NCBI GenBank assembly: GCA_025936115.1
Contig: JAICTZ010000044.1
Span: forward strand, 1 to 62,347
Length of the DNA stretch: 62,347 bases
Direction of reading: 5' to 3'
Origin: Polyangiaceae bacterium
GTDB taxonomy: Bacteria; Myxococcota_A; Polyangia; Polyangiales; Polyangiaceae
In this document: positions 1 to 8,547 of the stretch, in pieces
Numbering within the stretch: position 1 is the stretch's first letter
Layout of the letters: each line of letters begins with the position of its first letter
Notes under the pieces: generated by a model
Databases searched by the model: none
What the model was told of the DNA's origin: nothing
What the model saw: the letters and a program-made list of their open reading frames with translations, nothing else
Program-made: the position numbers and the translations under genes

Positions 1-98
1 CCCTCGTCGCGCTCGTCGCGACGGCTCGCAAGCTGCTCACCATCCTGAACTCACTGCTCAAAACCCGGCGCCCATGGACGCCCCAATTGGTGGCTTGA
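1..98 (+). CDS. IS110-family transposase, C-terminal fragment
   Basis: The frame beginning at base 3 encodes 31 residues and a TGA at 96-98. It contains ARKLLTILNSLLKTRRPW, which matches the conserved C-terminal end of IS110-family transposases (RKLLTILN followed by PW). The rest of the gene lies left of the window, so the DEDD and serine catalytic regions cannot be judged. A dispersed repeat starts 23 bases after the stop and may be the element's flank or target. The family call rests on remembered family sequence. Confidence 0.75.
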   Translation, partial: LVALVATARKLLTILNSLLKTRRPWTPQLVA

Positions 99-120
99 GC
101 CATGCCCCGGTTGACACGGT

Positions 121-206
121 CCAACGCACCTGCTCGCCGGTCTTTCACGTAGCTCTTGGTCACTCGTGGCGATCGCGATCTGTCTTCCAAGATCGCCCAA
201 CTCGAG
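121..206 (-). repeat. Dispersed intergenic repeat, copy A
   Basis: Read on the minus strand, this copy holds GGCGATCTTGGAAGAC, then GATCGCGATCGCC, then GACCAAGAGCTACGTGAAA and an ACCGGCG tail. Copies B (14343) and C (18262) share these blocks in the same order. GGCGATC near the start can pair with GATCGCC, and TCTTGG can pair with CCAAGA, giving alternative hairpins. The copy lies between an IS110 transposase end and the 3' end of carA. It has no coding potential that I can see. Confidence 0.8.
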
Positions 207-230
207 TCTAGACCCGTGCGGTGAGCCGGC

Positions 231-1358
231 TCACGCCTGCATCGAGCGCACGAAGCGATCGAAGAGGTAGAGCGCGTCGTGCGGTCCTGCTGCCGCTTCG
301 GGGTGATACTGGACGCTGAAGGCGCGTGCCTCCGGCACCTCGAGCCCTTCGCTCGAGCCGTCGTTCAGGTGCAGGTGCGTGCTCTTGGCCTTGCCGCCGA
401 GCGAATTCACGTCCACGCAAAAACCGTGGTTCTGGGTCGTGATTTCCACGCGGCCCGTCGCGAGATCCTGGACCGGCTGGTTCAGCCCGCGGTGGCCGAA
501 CTTGAGCTTGTACGTCGTGGCGCCGAGGGCGAGCGCGAGCAGCTGATGGCCGAGGCAGATGCCGAACATCGGCTTCTTGCCGACGAGCTCGCGAACGGTC
601 GCGACCGCGTAGGTGACGGCTGCCGGATCGCCGGGACCGTTCGAGAGGAAGATGCCGTCGGGATTGCGCGCGAGGATCTCGCTCGCCGGCGTCTTCGCGG
701 GGACGACCGTGACGTCGCAACCCGCGTCGACGAGACAGCGCAAGATGTTGCGCTTGGCGCCGTAGTCGATGGCGACGACCGATAGCGGCCGCTGCGTCGG
801 ACGCGAAGCGTCCCCGAACGGCGTGCTCCATTCGCCACGTCGCTCCGTGAACGCGTAGGCGCTCGCGGGCGTCACGCGCTCCACGAGATCGAGCCCTTCC
901 ATGTTCGGAGCGGAGCGCGCGCGCTCGACGAGAATGTGCGGCGGTTCGCTGCCGATCGCGCCGTTTTGCGAGCCCTTGTCGCGCAGGTAACGCGTGAGCC
1001 GCCGCGTGTCGATGTCGGAGATGGCGGCGATACCGTTGCGGCCCAGGTACTGGTCGAGCGACTCCTCGGACCGCCAGTTCGAAACCGTGACGCTGCGATC
1101 GCGGATGACGAAGCCTGCGACGTGCGGGTGGCCGTCGACGCTCTCGGCGTCGCCGGCGTTGATGCCCGTGTTGCCGATCTGCGGCGCCGTCATCGTGACG
1201 ATCTGTCCGCAGTAGGACGGATCGGTGAGCACTTCCTGGTAACCGGTCATGCCGGTCGTGAACACCACCTCGCCGACCACGGCGGCGTCCGCGCCAAAGG
1301 CACGGCCGGGGAACAGGGTGCCGTCGGCGAGCGCGAGGTGTGCGGGGCGACCGTTCAT
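231..1358 (-). CDS. carA: Carbamoyl-phosphate synthase small (glutaminase) subunit
   Basis: CarA releases ammonia from glutamine for the large subunit CarB, which makes carbamoyl phosphate for arginine and pyrimidine synthesis in the cytoplasm. The 375-residue length is normal. The N-terminal CPSase_sm domain (about 5-135) has GMTGYQEVLTDPSY. The C-terminal class I amidotransferase domain carries the nucleophile Cys268 in GICLGHQ and the His352/Glu354 pair in QYHPEA, so it looks fully active. The ATG overlaps the pyrC stop by 4 bases (ATGA), so the two are co-translated. carB is not in the window. A 14-base palindrome (221-234) spans the stop codon. Confidence 0.97.
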   Translation of the reverse strand: MNGRPAHLALADGTLFPGRAFGADAAVVGEVVFTTGMTGYQEVLTDPSYCGQIVTMTAPQIGNTGINAGDAESVDGHPHVAGFVIRDRSVTVSNWRSEESLDQYLGRNGIAAISDIDTRRLTRYLRDKGSQNGAIGSEPPHILVERARSAPNMEGLDLVERVTPASAYAFTERRGEWSTPFGDASRPTQRPLSVVAIDYGAKRNILRCLVDAGCDVTVVPAKTPASEILARNPDGIFLSNGPGDPAAVTYAVATVRELVGKKPMFGICLGHQLLALALGATTYKLKFGHRGLNQPVQDLATGRVEITTQNHGFCVDVNSLGGKAKSTHLHLNDGSSEGLEVPEARAFSVQYHPEAAAGPHDALYLFDRFVRSMQA

Positions 1359-2668
1359 GCGCCTCCAATCGCGTCGTGAACGACGACGCCGCGGGCGAGG
1401 GTGAGGAGTACTTTGCCCATGAGCTCTCGGGACATGAAGGGGGTGTTTCTGCTCTTGGAACGTAAGTGAACGCTCTCCGGTTTCCAGCGCGCCGCCGGGT
1501 CTACCAGCGTGAGCTCGGCGAGCGCGCCTTCACGCAAGCTTGGCGCGTCGAGGCCCACGATGCGAGCCGGGCGCGTCGAGAGGGCGTCGATCAGCCGCTC
1601 GAGCTTGAGGCCCGAGCTCCCGACGAGGCCGAGCAGGAGCCCGAAACAGAGCTCGAGGCCCATCATGCCGGGCCTCGCCTGGCTGAGCTCGCAGTCCTTT
1701 TCGAGCGGGCTGTGCGGCGCGTGGTCCGTCGCGATGGCGTCGATGGTGCCGTCCGCGAGGGCCTCGACGAGCGCCGCGACGTCCTCGGGCTCGCGCAAGG
1801 GGGGATTCACCTTGCACGCCGTGTCGTAGCCGAGCAGCGCCGCGTCCGTGAGCAGCAGGTGGTGGGGCGTCACTTCGCACGTGACGTCGATGTGTCGGCC
1901 CTTGGCCTCCCGCACGAGGCGCGCGGCTCCTCGCGTCGAGACGTGGGCCACGTGGTAACGCGCCCCGACGTACTCGGCGAGCAGGATGTCGCGCGCGACG
2001 ATCACGTCCTCGGCGACGCGCGGCCAGCCGCGCAGGCCGAGCCGCGCGGAAATGGCCCCTTCGTGAATGTCGGCGCCTTGGGTGAGCTCGTGATCTTCGG
2101 CGTGCTGAATCACCGGTATGTCGAAGTTCTTCGCGTACTCGAGCGCCCGCCGCATGACGGCGCTCGACATCACACACACGCCGTCGTCGCTCACGGCGAC
2201 GGCTCCCGCCGCACGGAGCTCCGCCATCTCGGTGAGCTCTTTGCCCTCCTGGCGTTTGGTGATGGCGCCAATCGGATGCAGCGTGGGACCGCCGTGCTCG
2301 GCGGCACGGTGCACCATCATCTCCGTCACGGCGCGCGTGTCGTTCACGGGCTGCGTGTTCGGCATCGCGCAGACGTGCGCGTAGCCCCCGGCCGCCGCGG
2401 CCGAGAGCCCGGAGGCGATGTCCTCTTTGTATTCTTGGCCGGGTTCGCGCAGGTGCGCGTGGAGATCGACGAACGCCGGCAGCACCCACTGGCCTGCGGC
2501 ATCGATGACCTGCGCGCGTTCGGCGCGCGCGGGCTCGGCACCGGCGTTCGGTCCGATTCGGGTGATGCGACCACGCTCCACGACGACGTCGACCACCGCG
2601 TCGAGAGCACGCGCCGGATCCACGGCACGTGCCCCGCGGAGGACCAGGAGCTCGGCCGGGGTGTGCAT
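1355..2668 (-). CDS. pyrC: Dihydroorotase
   Basis: This enzyme cyclises N-carbamoyl-aspartate to dihydroorotate, the third step of pyrimidine synthesis. It is a class I amidohydrolase: the metal-binding DLHAHLREPG motif is near residue 70, a GGYAHVCAMPNTQP block follows, and a late DHAPH motif supplies the catalytic Asp. I chose the ATG at 2668, giving 437 residues and starting the beta-sandwich immediately. The frame stays open to 2743, and an ATG at 2683 is an alternative. carA follows with a 4-base overlap. pyrB, often next to pyrC, is absent; the upstream neighbour is a divergent TPR gene about 110 bases away. Confidence 0.95.
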   Translation of the reverse strand: MHTPAELLVLRGARAVDPARALDAVVDVVVERGRITRIGPNAGAEPARAERAQVIDAAGQWVLPAFVDLHAHLREPGQEYKEDIASGLSAAAAGGYAHVCAMPNTQPVNDTRAVTEMMVHRAAEHGGPTLHPIGAITKRQEGKELTEMAELRAAGAVAVSDDGVCVMSSAVMRRALEYAKNFDIPVIQHAEDHELTQGADIHEGAISARLGLRGWPRVAEDVIVARDILLAEYVGARYHVAHVSTRGAARLVREAKGRHIDVTCEVTPHHLLLTDAALLGYDTACKVNPPLREPEDVAALVEALADGTIDAIATDHAPHSPLEKDCELSQARPGMMGLELCFGLLLGLVGSSGLKLERLIDALSTRPARIVGLDAPSLREGALAELTLVDPAARWKPESVHLRSKSRNTPFMSRELMGKVLLTLARGVVVHDAIGGA

Positions 2669-2779
2669 GGGGCGCCACCGCATAGCATGAGGTCCGGCGC
2701 CGGGGGGCTCGGATAGGCGGGATTTTCGCCTCGAGGCTCGCACTTCGCGCGTTTCAGGCTTGGTGTAAGCTCATGGACC

Positions 2780-5700
2780 ATGGCTGAGGATGCGAATCAG
2801 TCGAAGAAGCCTGCGCCGCCGCGGCCGGCTTCGGGACGTACGTCCGTGCCTCCTTCGGTGCCGCCGCGTCCCCGCGAGAGTCGGCCGGTCGCGCCGTCCG
2901 GCAGCGCGAGTGGCTCGAAGGCATCCAAGGGCGCACCCGCGCAGTCGCCTTCAACGTCGAAAGCGGTGCCGCCGCCACCGTCATCACCCCACGCGAGTGA
3001 CAGCGCCGCGGGTGGTCCGGTTCGGAGTTTGCCGCCACCTCCGCCCGTTCGTCAGCGCCCGTTGTCGGCGCCGCCCGGCAAACGCAGCCGTCCGGCTCCG
3101 CCGCGACCGCCATCGCGCCCTCCCGCTGCCGAGGCGAGCGACACGGTGGCTGCGGCGGCGCCCAAGCTCCCAGCGCCGCCCCAATTCGTCGCACCGACGA
3201 GCGCGGCGGCGCCGGAAGCACGCTCGCAGCGCCCGAAACCACCGCCGCCTCAACGTTCGCTGCCGGCCCCCACACCTGCGGCGCCGCCGGTCACCGCAAC
3301 GCCGCAGCCGCGGCTCTCCTCCGCGCCGCCGGCCGTGCAGATGCCTGCCCACGCAACCGAGGCGCTCCAGCGCACGCAGCCTGGAACGCACGTGGAAATG
3401 GCGAAAGAGATGCTCGCGGTGTTCGAGCGCGAGCTCGGGGCGCAGGCGAAACCTCACCGCGCCGGCCGCCTGCATTACGAATGCGCTCGGCTGTACGAGT
3501 GGCCCCTCGCCGACACGGCGCGCGCGGCGGATCACTACCAGAAGGCGCACGCGCTCGTGCTCGACCACCTGCCGTCGGTGCGTGGGGCGCGCCGGACGCT
3601 CGTGGCCTCACAGCGTTACGCCCAGGCGTTGCCCTTCTTCGACGCCGAAATCCGTCTCACGGCCGATTCGCAGCGCAAGGCCGTCGTTTACTACGAGAAG
3701 GGGCTCGTGCTCGAAGACGCGCTCAATCAGAAGCCGCAGGCGCGCGAGGCGTTCGAGGCGGGGCTCGAGCTCGATCCGATGAATCCGTCGCTGCTCAAGG
3801 CCGTGGAGCGCGCCGAGATCGCCGCCAAGGCGTGGGATAGCCTCGAGAAGACGTACGCGCGCGCCGCGAACGCGGTCACGCACGATCCGCGGCTCAAAGC
3901 GGCGCTCATCGCCGAGCGCGCCCGAGTGATCGAGGGACGCAAGCGGGATACGCGCGGCGCGATGGAGCTCTACCGGCTCGCGCTCGAGACCGATCCGCGC
4001 AACACGGGCGCGATTCACGCGCTCAAGCGGCTGTCTTTCGCCGAAGAGCGCTTCGGCGACCTCGTCTCGGTGCTGGCGCACGAAGCCGAGCTCGTGAGCG
4101 GACCCGAAGCGCGTTCGCTCTCGTTTTATCGCGCGGGCCGCGTGCTCTCCGATCGACTGGGCGCGCTCGACAAAGCCGCCGAAGCGTTCGAGAGCGCGGC
4201 GCGCGAAGCGCCCACGGACCGGCTCGTGCTCGAAGAGCTCGCGCGCGCCCACGAGCTCGCCAAGCGCTGGCCCGAGCTCGTCTCCGTGCTCGAGCGGCTC
4301 GTGGCGCTCGCGCCGACACCGAGCGAGAAGGTCGGCTTCTTCCATCAACTCGGTGAGCTCGCCGAAGAGCGGCTCGGTGAAGAAGAGCTCGCCATCACGT
4401 GGTTCGAACGCGCGCGTGACGCCGACCCGCTCTATTTGCCCGCAATCCAGGCGCTTTCGAAGCTGTACACGCGGCGTGAGAACTGGACGGCGCTCCTCGC
4501 CGTGCACGGCGGCGAAGCCGATCGGGGCCTCGATACGGCGCGCCGTGCGGCGGCGCACGCGCGCATGGCCGAGATCCTGGAGCATCGGCTGCATCAACCC
4601 GAAGCCGCCGCCGAACATCACGGCCGCGCGCTCGGTCTCGTGCCCGGCTACGCGCCGTCGTTCAAGGCGCTCGAACGTCTGCTCGTGCAGGCGCACAAAC
4701 ACGAGGCGCTCGTCGAGCTCTATGAGCGGGCCGTGGACCTCGCGCCCGACGCCGAGAGCAAGATCACCTGGCTCTTCAAGATCGGCCGGCTACAAGAGGA
4801 CGCGCTCGGCGAACCTGTTCGCGCCATGACGGCTTTCCGGCGCATCCTGGACGTCGACGGCCAGCACCTGGGCGCGATTCATGCGCTCCAGCGCGCCGCC
4901 GAGCGCGCCGGACGCTTCAAAGACCTCATCGCCGCGCTCGAGCTCGAGGTCACGCGCGTGAGCGACAAGCGTCGCCGGCTCGAGCTCCTGCACCGCGCCG
5001 GCGAAGTCGCCGAGCTCGAGCTGGCCGACGAAGCGCAGGCGCTCGCGTTTTATCGCAAGGCGTTCGAGGTCGATCGCGGCTACTTGCCCGCGCTCGCGGG
5101 CCTCGGCCGCTTGCACTACAAGGCGGGCCGTTGGGACGCGCTGCTCGAAACGTACCGCGCCGAGCTCGAGTACACGCCGTCCGGTCCCGGCAGCGCCGCG
5201 CTCCACTACAAAGTGGGCGAGCTCTACGAGCACCGCATCGGACGCGAAGACGAAGCGCTCGCGGCGTACCGGCGCGCGCTCGCTGCCGACCCGCGGCACC
5301 GGCCGTCCATCCGTGCGCTCGAGCGCAAGCTCGGCGAACGGGGCCGCTTCGACGATCTGGCGCGCCTGCTCGAAGCCGAGGTCGCCGCCGCGGCCGAGCC
5401 GCACGACAAGGCACGCGCCGCCTTCCGCGTGGGGGAAATCTATGAAAACCGTCTGAAACAGACGGACAAGGCACGTGCAGCCTACGAGCAGGCGCTCGCT
5501 GCCGACCCGGAGTTCCGCCCCGCGCGGGAGGGCCTGATCCGCCTGCTCACGCTCGGGCGCGATTTCAAGCGCGTCGCGCTCGAGCTCGAGCACCAAGCGA
5601 AGACGGAACAGGATCCTGCGCTGGCGGTCTCGGCGCTCTTGCGGCAGGGCGAGGTGTGTCGCGACGAGCTCGGCGATTCGGCGCGTGCCGTCGCGTGCTT

Positions 5701-8317
5701 CGAGGCGGTGCTCGAGCGCGATCCGGCGCACGTCGAGGCGCTCACGGCGCTCGAGCCGCTCTACGTCGAGCAGTCGGCGTGGGACGCGCTCGCGCGGCTC
5801 TACGCGACGGAGGCTCGCGTGCTCTCCGACGCCGGCGCACGCATCGCGGTACTGAGGGAGCTCGCGCGGCTCGAGGAACGGCGCGCGGGCGATGAGCTCG
5901 GCCGCGTGCGTGACGCGGAAATGACGGTGCTCCAGCTCGCGCCGTCGGATCCGACGGCGCTCGCGGCGCTCGAGCGGCTGGCCTTGCGCGCGGGCGACCC
6001 GTCGCTCATCGGACAAGTGGATGCGCAGCTCGCGAACGCCGAGCACCCGGGCATCGCCGCAGAACACACGACGCGCCTCGCAGAGCTACTCGAGGCGAGC
6101 GGCGACGCCTCGGCGCTCGGTCTCTACCGAGCGGCGCTCGCGCGTGAAGCCGACAACATCGGTGCCGCGCGAGGTCTTTCGCGCATGGCCGAACGGCTCG
6201 GCGATCCGAAGCTGCTCGAAGAAGCCGCGTCGCGGATGGTCGCCGTGGGTCTCGATCGGCCTTACGCCGCGCGCCTGCTCTTGCGGGCAGCGGAAGTGCA
6301 GTCGAACGCCGTGGATCGCAACGGCGCCGCGTCGCTGCTCGAGGCGGCGCTCGAGGTGAGTCCCGAGAACGAGCTCGCCGCCTCGAGGCTCGAACAGCTG
6401 CTCGTCGCAACGGGCGAGGTGGATCGCGCGGTGCGCGTGCTCTCCCAAGCCGCCACGGAAGCGAGCGAACGCGAGCGCAGCGCCGCGCTGTGGATCCGTG
6501 TCGCGGAGCTTCACGCCGAGCGGCGCCGCGACTTGCAGGCGGCGCTCGCCGTGCTGCACCGTGCGCTCGGTCTCTTGCCGGCGCACGTCGGCGTGCTGAT
6601 GAAGCTCGCCGAGCTCTTCGTGCGGGACGGTCAGTGGACGGAGGCGGTCGATCGCTTGCGGCAGGTGACGGCGCAGCCGCAGGCGCCCGAAGCCGCGCGG
6701 CTCGACGCCCACGCACGCCTCGCCGCGATCCTCGACGAACGGCTCGGCGATGCCGACCGGGCGCGCGCGAGCGTCGAAGCCGTGCTCGCCGCCAACCCCA
6801 GGCACGCCGCCGCGCTCGGCCGCCTCGTCCAGCTCGAGCTTCGACGCGGGCGGCTCGACGCCGCGAGCGACGCTGCCTCGCGCCTGGTACAAATCTCGGA
6901 AGAGCCCGAAGACCGCGTAGAAGCGCTCGCCGCGCAAGGTCGCGTCGAAAAGGCGCGCGGGCGGCTCGGCGCGGCGGCTCAAGCCTTCGCCGAGGCGATC
7001 ACGCTCGGCGGGCTCGACACCGATGCGGCACACGAGCTCGTCGAGCTCGTCAATCAAGTACCGCGCAAGTCGGACGCGCCGGGCTGGGACGTCTACGCTG
7101 CGGCGCTCGCGCGTCACCTCGACGTCGCGGGCGACGCCGCGCCGCCTGCCGTCTTCCTCGAGCTAGCGCGCGTCTACCGTGACTCCTTGCATCGTCCCGA
7201 GCAGGCGCTCCAGGCCCTCGAACGCGGGGCCGCGCAGAACGACGACGCCGAGCTCCACGCCGAATTCGCCGGCCGTACGCTCGAAGCCGGCAATCCCGCC
7301 AAGGCGATTCAAGCGCTCAGGCGCGTGCTCGAACGCGACGTCGCCAACGCGCTCGCGTGGCGCAAGCTCGCCGAATGCTTCAAAGCGCTCGGTCGTCGCA
7401 CCGAGGCCACGTTGGCGACGGCGCCGCTCGCCGCTCTGGGCCAGGCGAACGACCTCGAGCTCGCGACGCTGTCGCACAGCCCGCCGCGGCCCGCCACGGC
7501 GCCGCCGCGCTCGTTCGATCTGGCCGAGCTCGAGAGCATCTCGCTCGTTCCACCGGGCGATCCGGTCGCCCGGCTCGTGGGCGCGCTTTCCGAAGTGCTC
7601 GAGAAGGTCTATCCGCCCGAGCTCGAGCGCTACGGCGTGAGCGCGCGCGACCGGCTCGGTGCGCGCTCGACGCATGCGCTACGCGCGCTGGCCGATCGCG
7701 TCGCGGCGATTTTCGGCGTCAACGAGTTCGACCTCTACGTGCACCAGATGCCCGCGGTCGCACTCGAGCTCGAGTTCACCGACCCGGTCTCCATCCTCGT
7801 GCCGCCCTTCGCCCAAAAGCTCGGCGAGTCCGCGCAGGTATTCGTGCTCGCGCGCGCGTTCGCCCAAATCGCGAGGAAACTCCATCCGGTCGAGCGGCTC
7901 GGCCCGGACGCGCTCGAGCTCCTACTCGCCGGCGCCGCTCGGGTCGTGGACGGCGGATTTCCGGCCCCGCTGCGCGCAGGGGAGGACTCGGTCACGGCGC
8001 TCGCCAAGCGCGTCTCGCGCGCGCTGCCGTGGCTCGGTCGCGGCTCCATCGAGGACGCGGCGCGCGCCTATGCCGCGTCTCCGAGCGTCGATTTCAACGA
8101 CTGGTGCCTGCGGGCGCGCATGAGCGCCGCGCGCGCGGCCGTGCTCGTGTCGGACGATCTACCGGCCGCCGTCCTCGTGACCCGCCAGACGGAGGGAGAT
8201 CTCTCGGGCGCCCAGGGTGCAGCCCTCGCGCTCGGCACGCGGCTCACGCGCGATCTTTTGTCCTTTTGGTTGAGCGACGGGGCGCTCGCGGTTCGGCGGC
8301 GGCTCGGAGTGCTCTGA
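2780..8317 (+). CDS. Giant TPR-repeat protein with proline-rich N-terminus
   Basis: The protein has 1845 residues. Residues 1 to about 190 are Pro/Ala/Ser-rich low complexity with many PPPP runs and basic residues, probably disordered. From about 200 to 1570 there are dozens of 34-residue-like helical repeats, with A-x-x-x-Y/F-x-x-A-L-x-x-D-P signatures. The last 275 residues form a separate, less repetitive domain that I do not recognise. No signal peptide or membrane segment is evident, so it is probably cytoplasmic or associated with a complex. The start is the ATG at 2780; the ATG at 2773 is out of frame. A scaffold role is inferred from the repeats only. A second giant TPR protein lies at 20030. 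Confidence 0.85.
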   Translation: MAEDANQSKKPAPPRPASGRTSVPPSVPPRPRESRPVAPSGSASGSKASKGAPAQSPSTSKAVPPPPSSPHASDSAAGGPVRSLPPPPPVRQRPLSAPPGKRSRPAPPRPPSRPPAAEASDTVAAAAPKLPAPPQFVAPTSAAAPEARSQRPKPPPPQRSLPAPTPAAPPVTATPQPRLSSAPPAVQMPAHATEALQRTQPGTHVEMAKEMLAVFERELGAQAKPHRAGRLHYECARLYEWPLADTARAADHYQKAHALVLDHLPSVRGARRTLVASQRYAQALPFFDAEIRLTADSQRKAVVYYEKGLVLEDALNQKPQAREAFEAGLELDPMNPSLLKAVERAEIAAKAWDSLEKTYARAANAVTHDPRLKAALIAERARVIEGRKRDTRGAMELYRLALETDPRNTGAIHALKRLSFAEERFGDLVSVLAHEAELVSGPEARSLSFYRAGRVLSDRLGALDKAAEAFESAAREAPTDRLVLEELARAHELAKRWPELVSVLERLVALAPTPSEKVGFFHQLGELAEERLGEEELAITWFERARDADPLYLPAIQALSKLYTRRENWTALLAVHGGEADRGLDTARRAAAHARMAEILEHRLHQPEAAAEHHGRALGLVPGYAPSFKALERLLVQAHKHEALVELYERAVDLAPDAESKITWLFKIGRLQEDALGEPVRAMTAFRRILDVDGQHLGAIHALQRAAERAGRFKDLIAALELEVTRVSDKRRRLELLHRAGEVAELELADEAQALAFYRKAFEVDRGYLPALAGLGRLHYKAGRWDALLETYRAELEYTPSGPGSAALHYKVGELYEHRIGREDEALAAYRRALAADPRHRPSIRALERKLGERGRFDDLARLLEAEVAAAAEPHDKARAAFRVGEIYENRLKQTDKARAAYEQALAADPEFRPAREGLIRLLTLGRDFKRVALELEHQAKTEQDPALAVSALLRQGEVCRDELGDSARAVACFEAVLERDPAHVEALTALEPLYVEQSAWDALARLYATEARVLSDAGARIAVLRELARLEERRAGDELGRVRDAEMTVLQLAPSDPTALAALERLALRAGDPSLIGQVDAQLANAEHPGIAAEHTTRLAELLEASGDASALGLYRAALAREADNIGAARGLSRMAERLGDPKLLEEAASRMVAVGLDRPYAARLLLRAAEVQSNAVDRNGAASLLEAALEVSPENELAASRLEQLLVATGEVDRAVRVLSQAATEASERERSAALWIRVAELHAERRRDLQAALAVLHRALGLLPAHVGVLMKLAELFVRDGQWTEAVDRLRQVTAQPQAPEAARLDAHARLAAILDERLGDADRARASVEAVLAANPRHAAALGRLVQLELRRGRLDAASDAASRLVQISEEPEDRVEALAAQGRVEKARGRLGAAAQAFAEAITLGGLDTDAAHELVELVNQVPRKSDAPGWDVYAAALARHLDVAGDAAPPAVFLELARVYRDSLHRPEQALQALERGAAQNDDAELHAEFAGRTLEAGNPAKAIQALRRVLERDVANALAWRKLAECFKALGRRTEATLATAPLAALGQANDLELATLSHSPPRPATAPPRSFDLAELESISLVPPGDPVARLVGALSEVLEKVYPPELERYGVSARDRLGARSTHALRALADRVAAIFGVNEFDLYVHQMPAVALELEFTDPVSILVPPFAQKLGESAQVFVLARAFAQIARKLHPVERLGPDALELLLAGAARVVDGGFPAPLRAGEDSVTALAKRVSRALPWLGRGSIEDAARAYAASPSVDFNDWCLRARMSAARAAVLVSDDLPAAVLVTRQTEGDLSGAQGAALALGTRLTRDLLSFWLSDGALAVRRRLGVL

Positions 8318-8363
8318 GCTCTTGCCGAGCGCGGCGCCGCCGGCTAGAAGAGGCGCCCACCAT

Positions 8364-8447
8364 GCCGACGTGGCGGAATTGGCAGACGCACGTGGTTCAG
8401 GTCCACGCGACCGCAAGGTCATGGGGGTTCAAGTCCCTCCGTCGGCA
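8364..8447 (+). tRNA. tRNA-Leu (anticodon CAG)
   Basis: A complete class II cloverleaf of 84 bases. The acceptor arms are GCCGACG and CGTCGGC with discriminator A, and CCA is not encoded. The D arm is GCGGAATTGGCAGACGC. The anticodon stem CGTGG/CCACG encloses TTCAGGT, giving CAG, which decodes CUG. The long variable arm CGACCGCAAGGTC is as expected for leucine tRNAs, and the T loop is TTCAAGT. It lies 46 bases after the TPR gene. Confidence 0.97.
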
Positions 8448-8482
8448 CTCCTCGCAGTACTGAGCTCGAAGCACAAAACGCG

Positions 8483-8511
8483 ACCGGCGCACGGGGTCTC
8501 CGTGCGCCGGT
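8483..8511 (-). terminator. Rho-independent-like terminator after the 8548-9906 gene
   Basis: A perfect 12-base inverted repeat (ACCGGCGCACGG at 8483-8494, its complement at 8500-8511) encloses a 5-base loop. Read on the minus strand it is followed after four bases by TTTT, and it lies 36 bases past the stop of the minus-strand gene. It could also stop readthrough from the tRNA. Confidence 0.7.
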
Positions 8512-8547
8512 GGGTAAGCGGCGACTCCGCTCGGATGCGCGGCTCGT

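Noticed and set aside
221..234. Terminator at the end of carA (GTGAGCCGGCTCAC)
   Set aside because: A 14-base palindrome without loop or T run, partly inside the stop codon; too weak to call.
1466..2716. 416-residue plus-strand open frame
   Set aside because: Antisense to pyrC, which has intact catalytic motifs.
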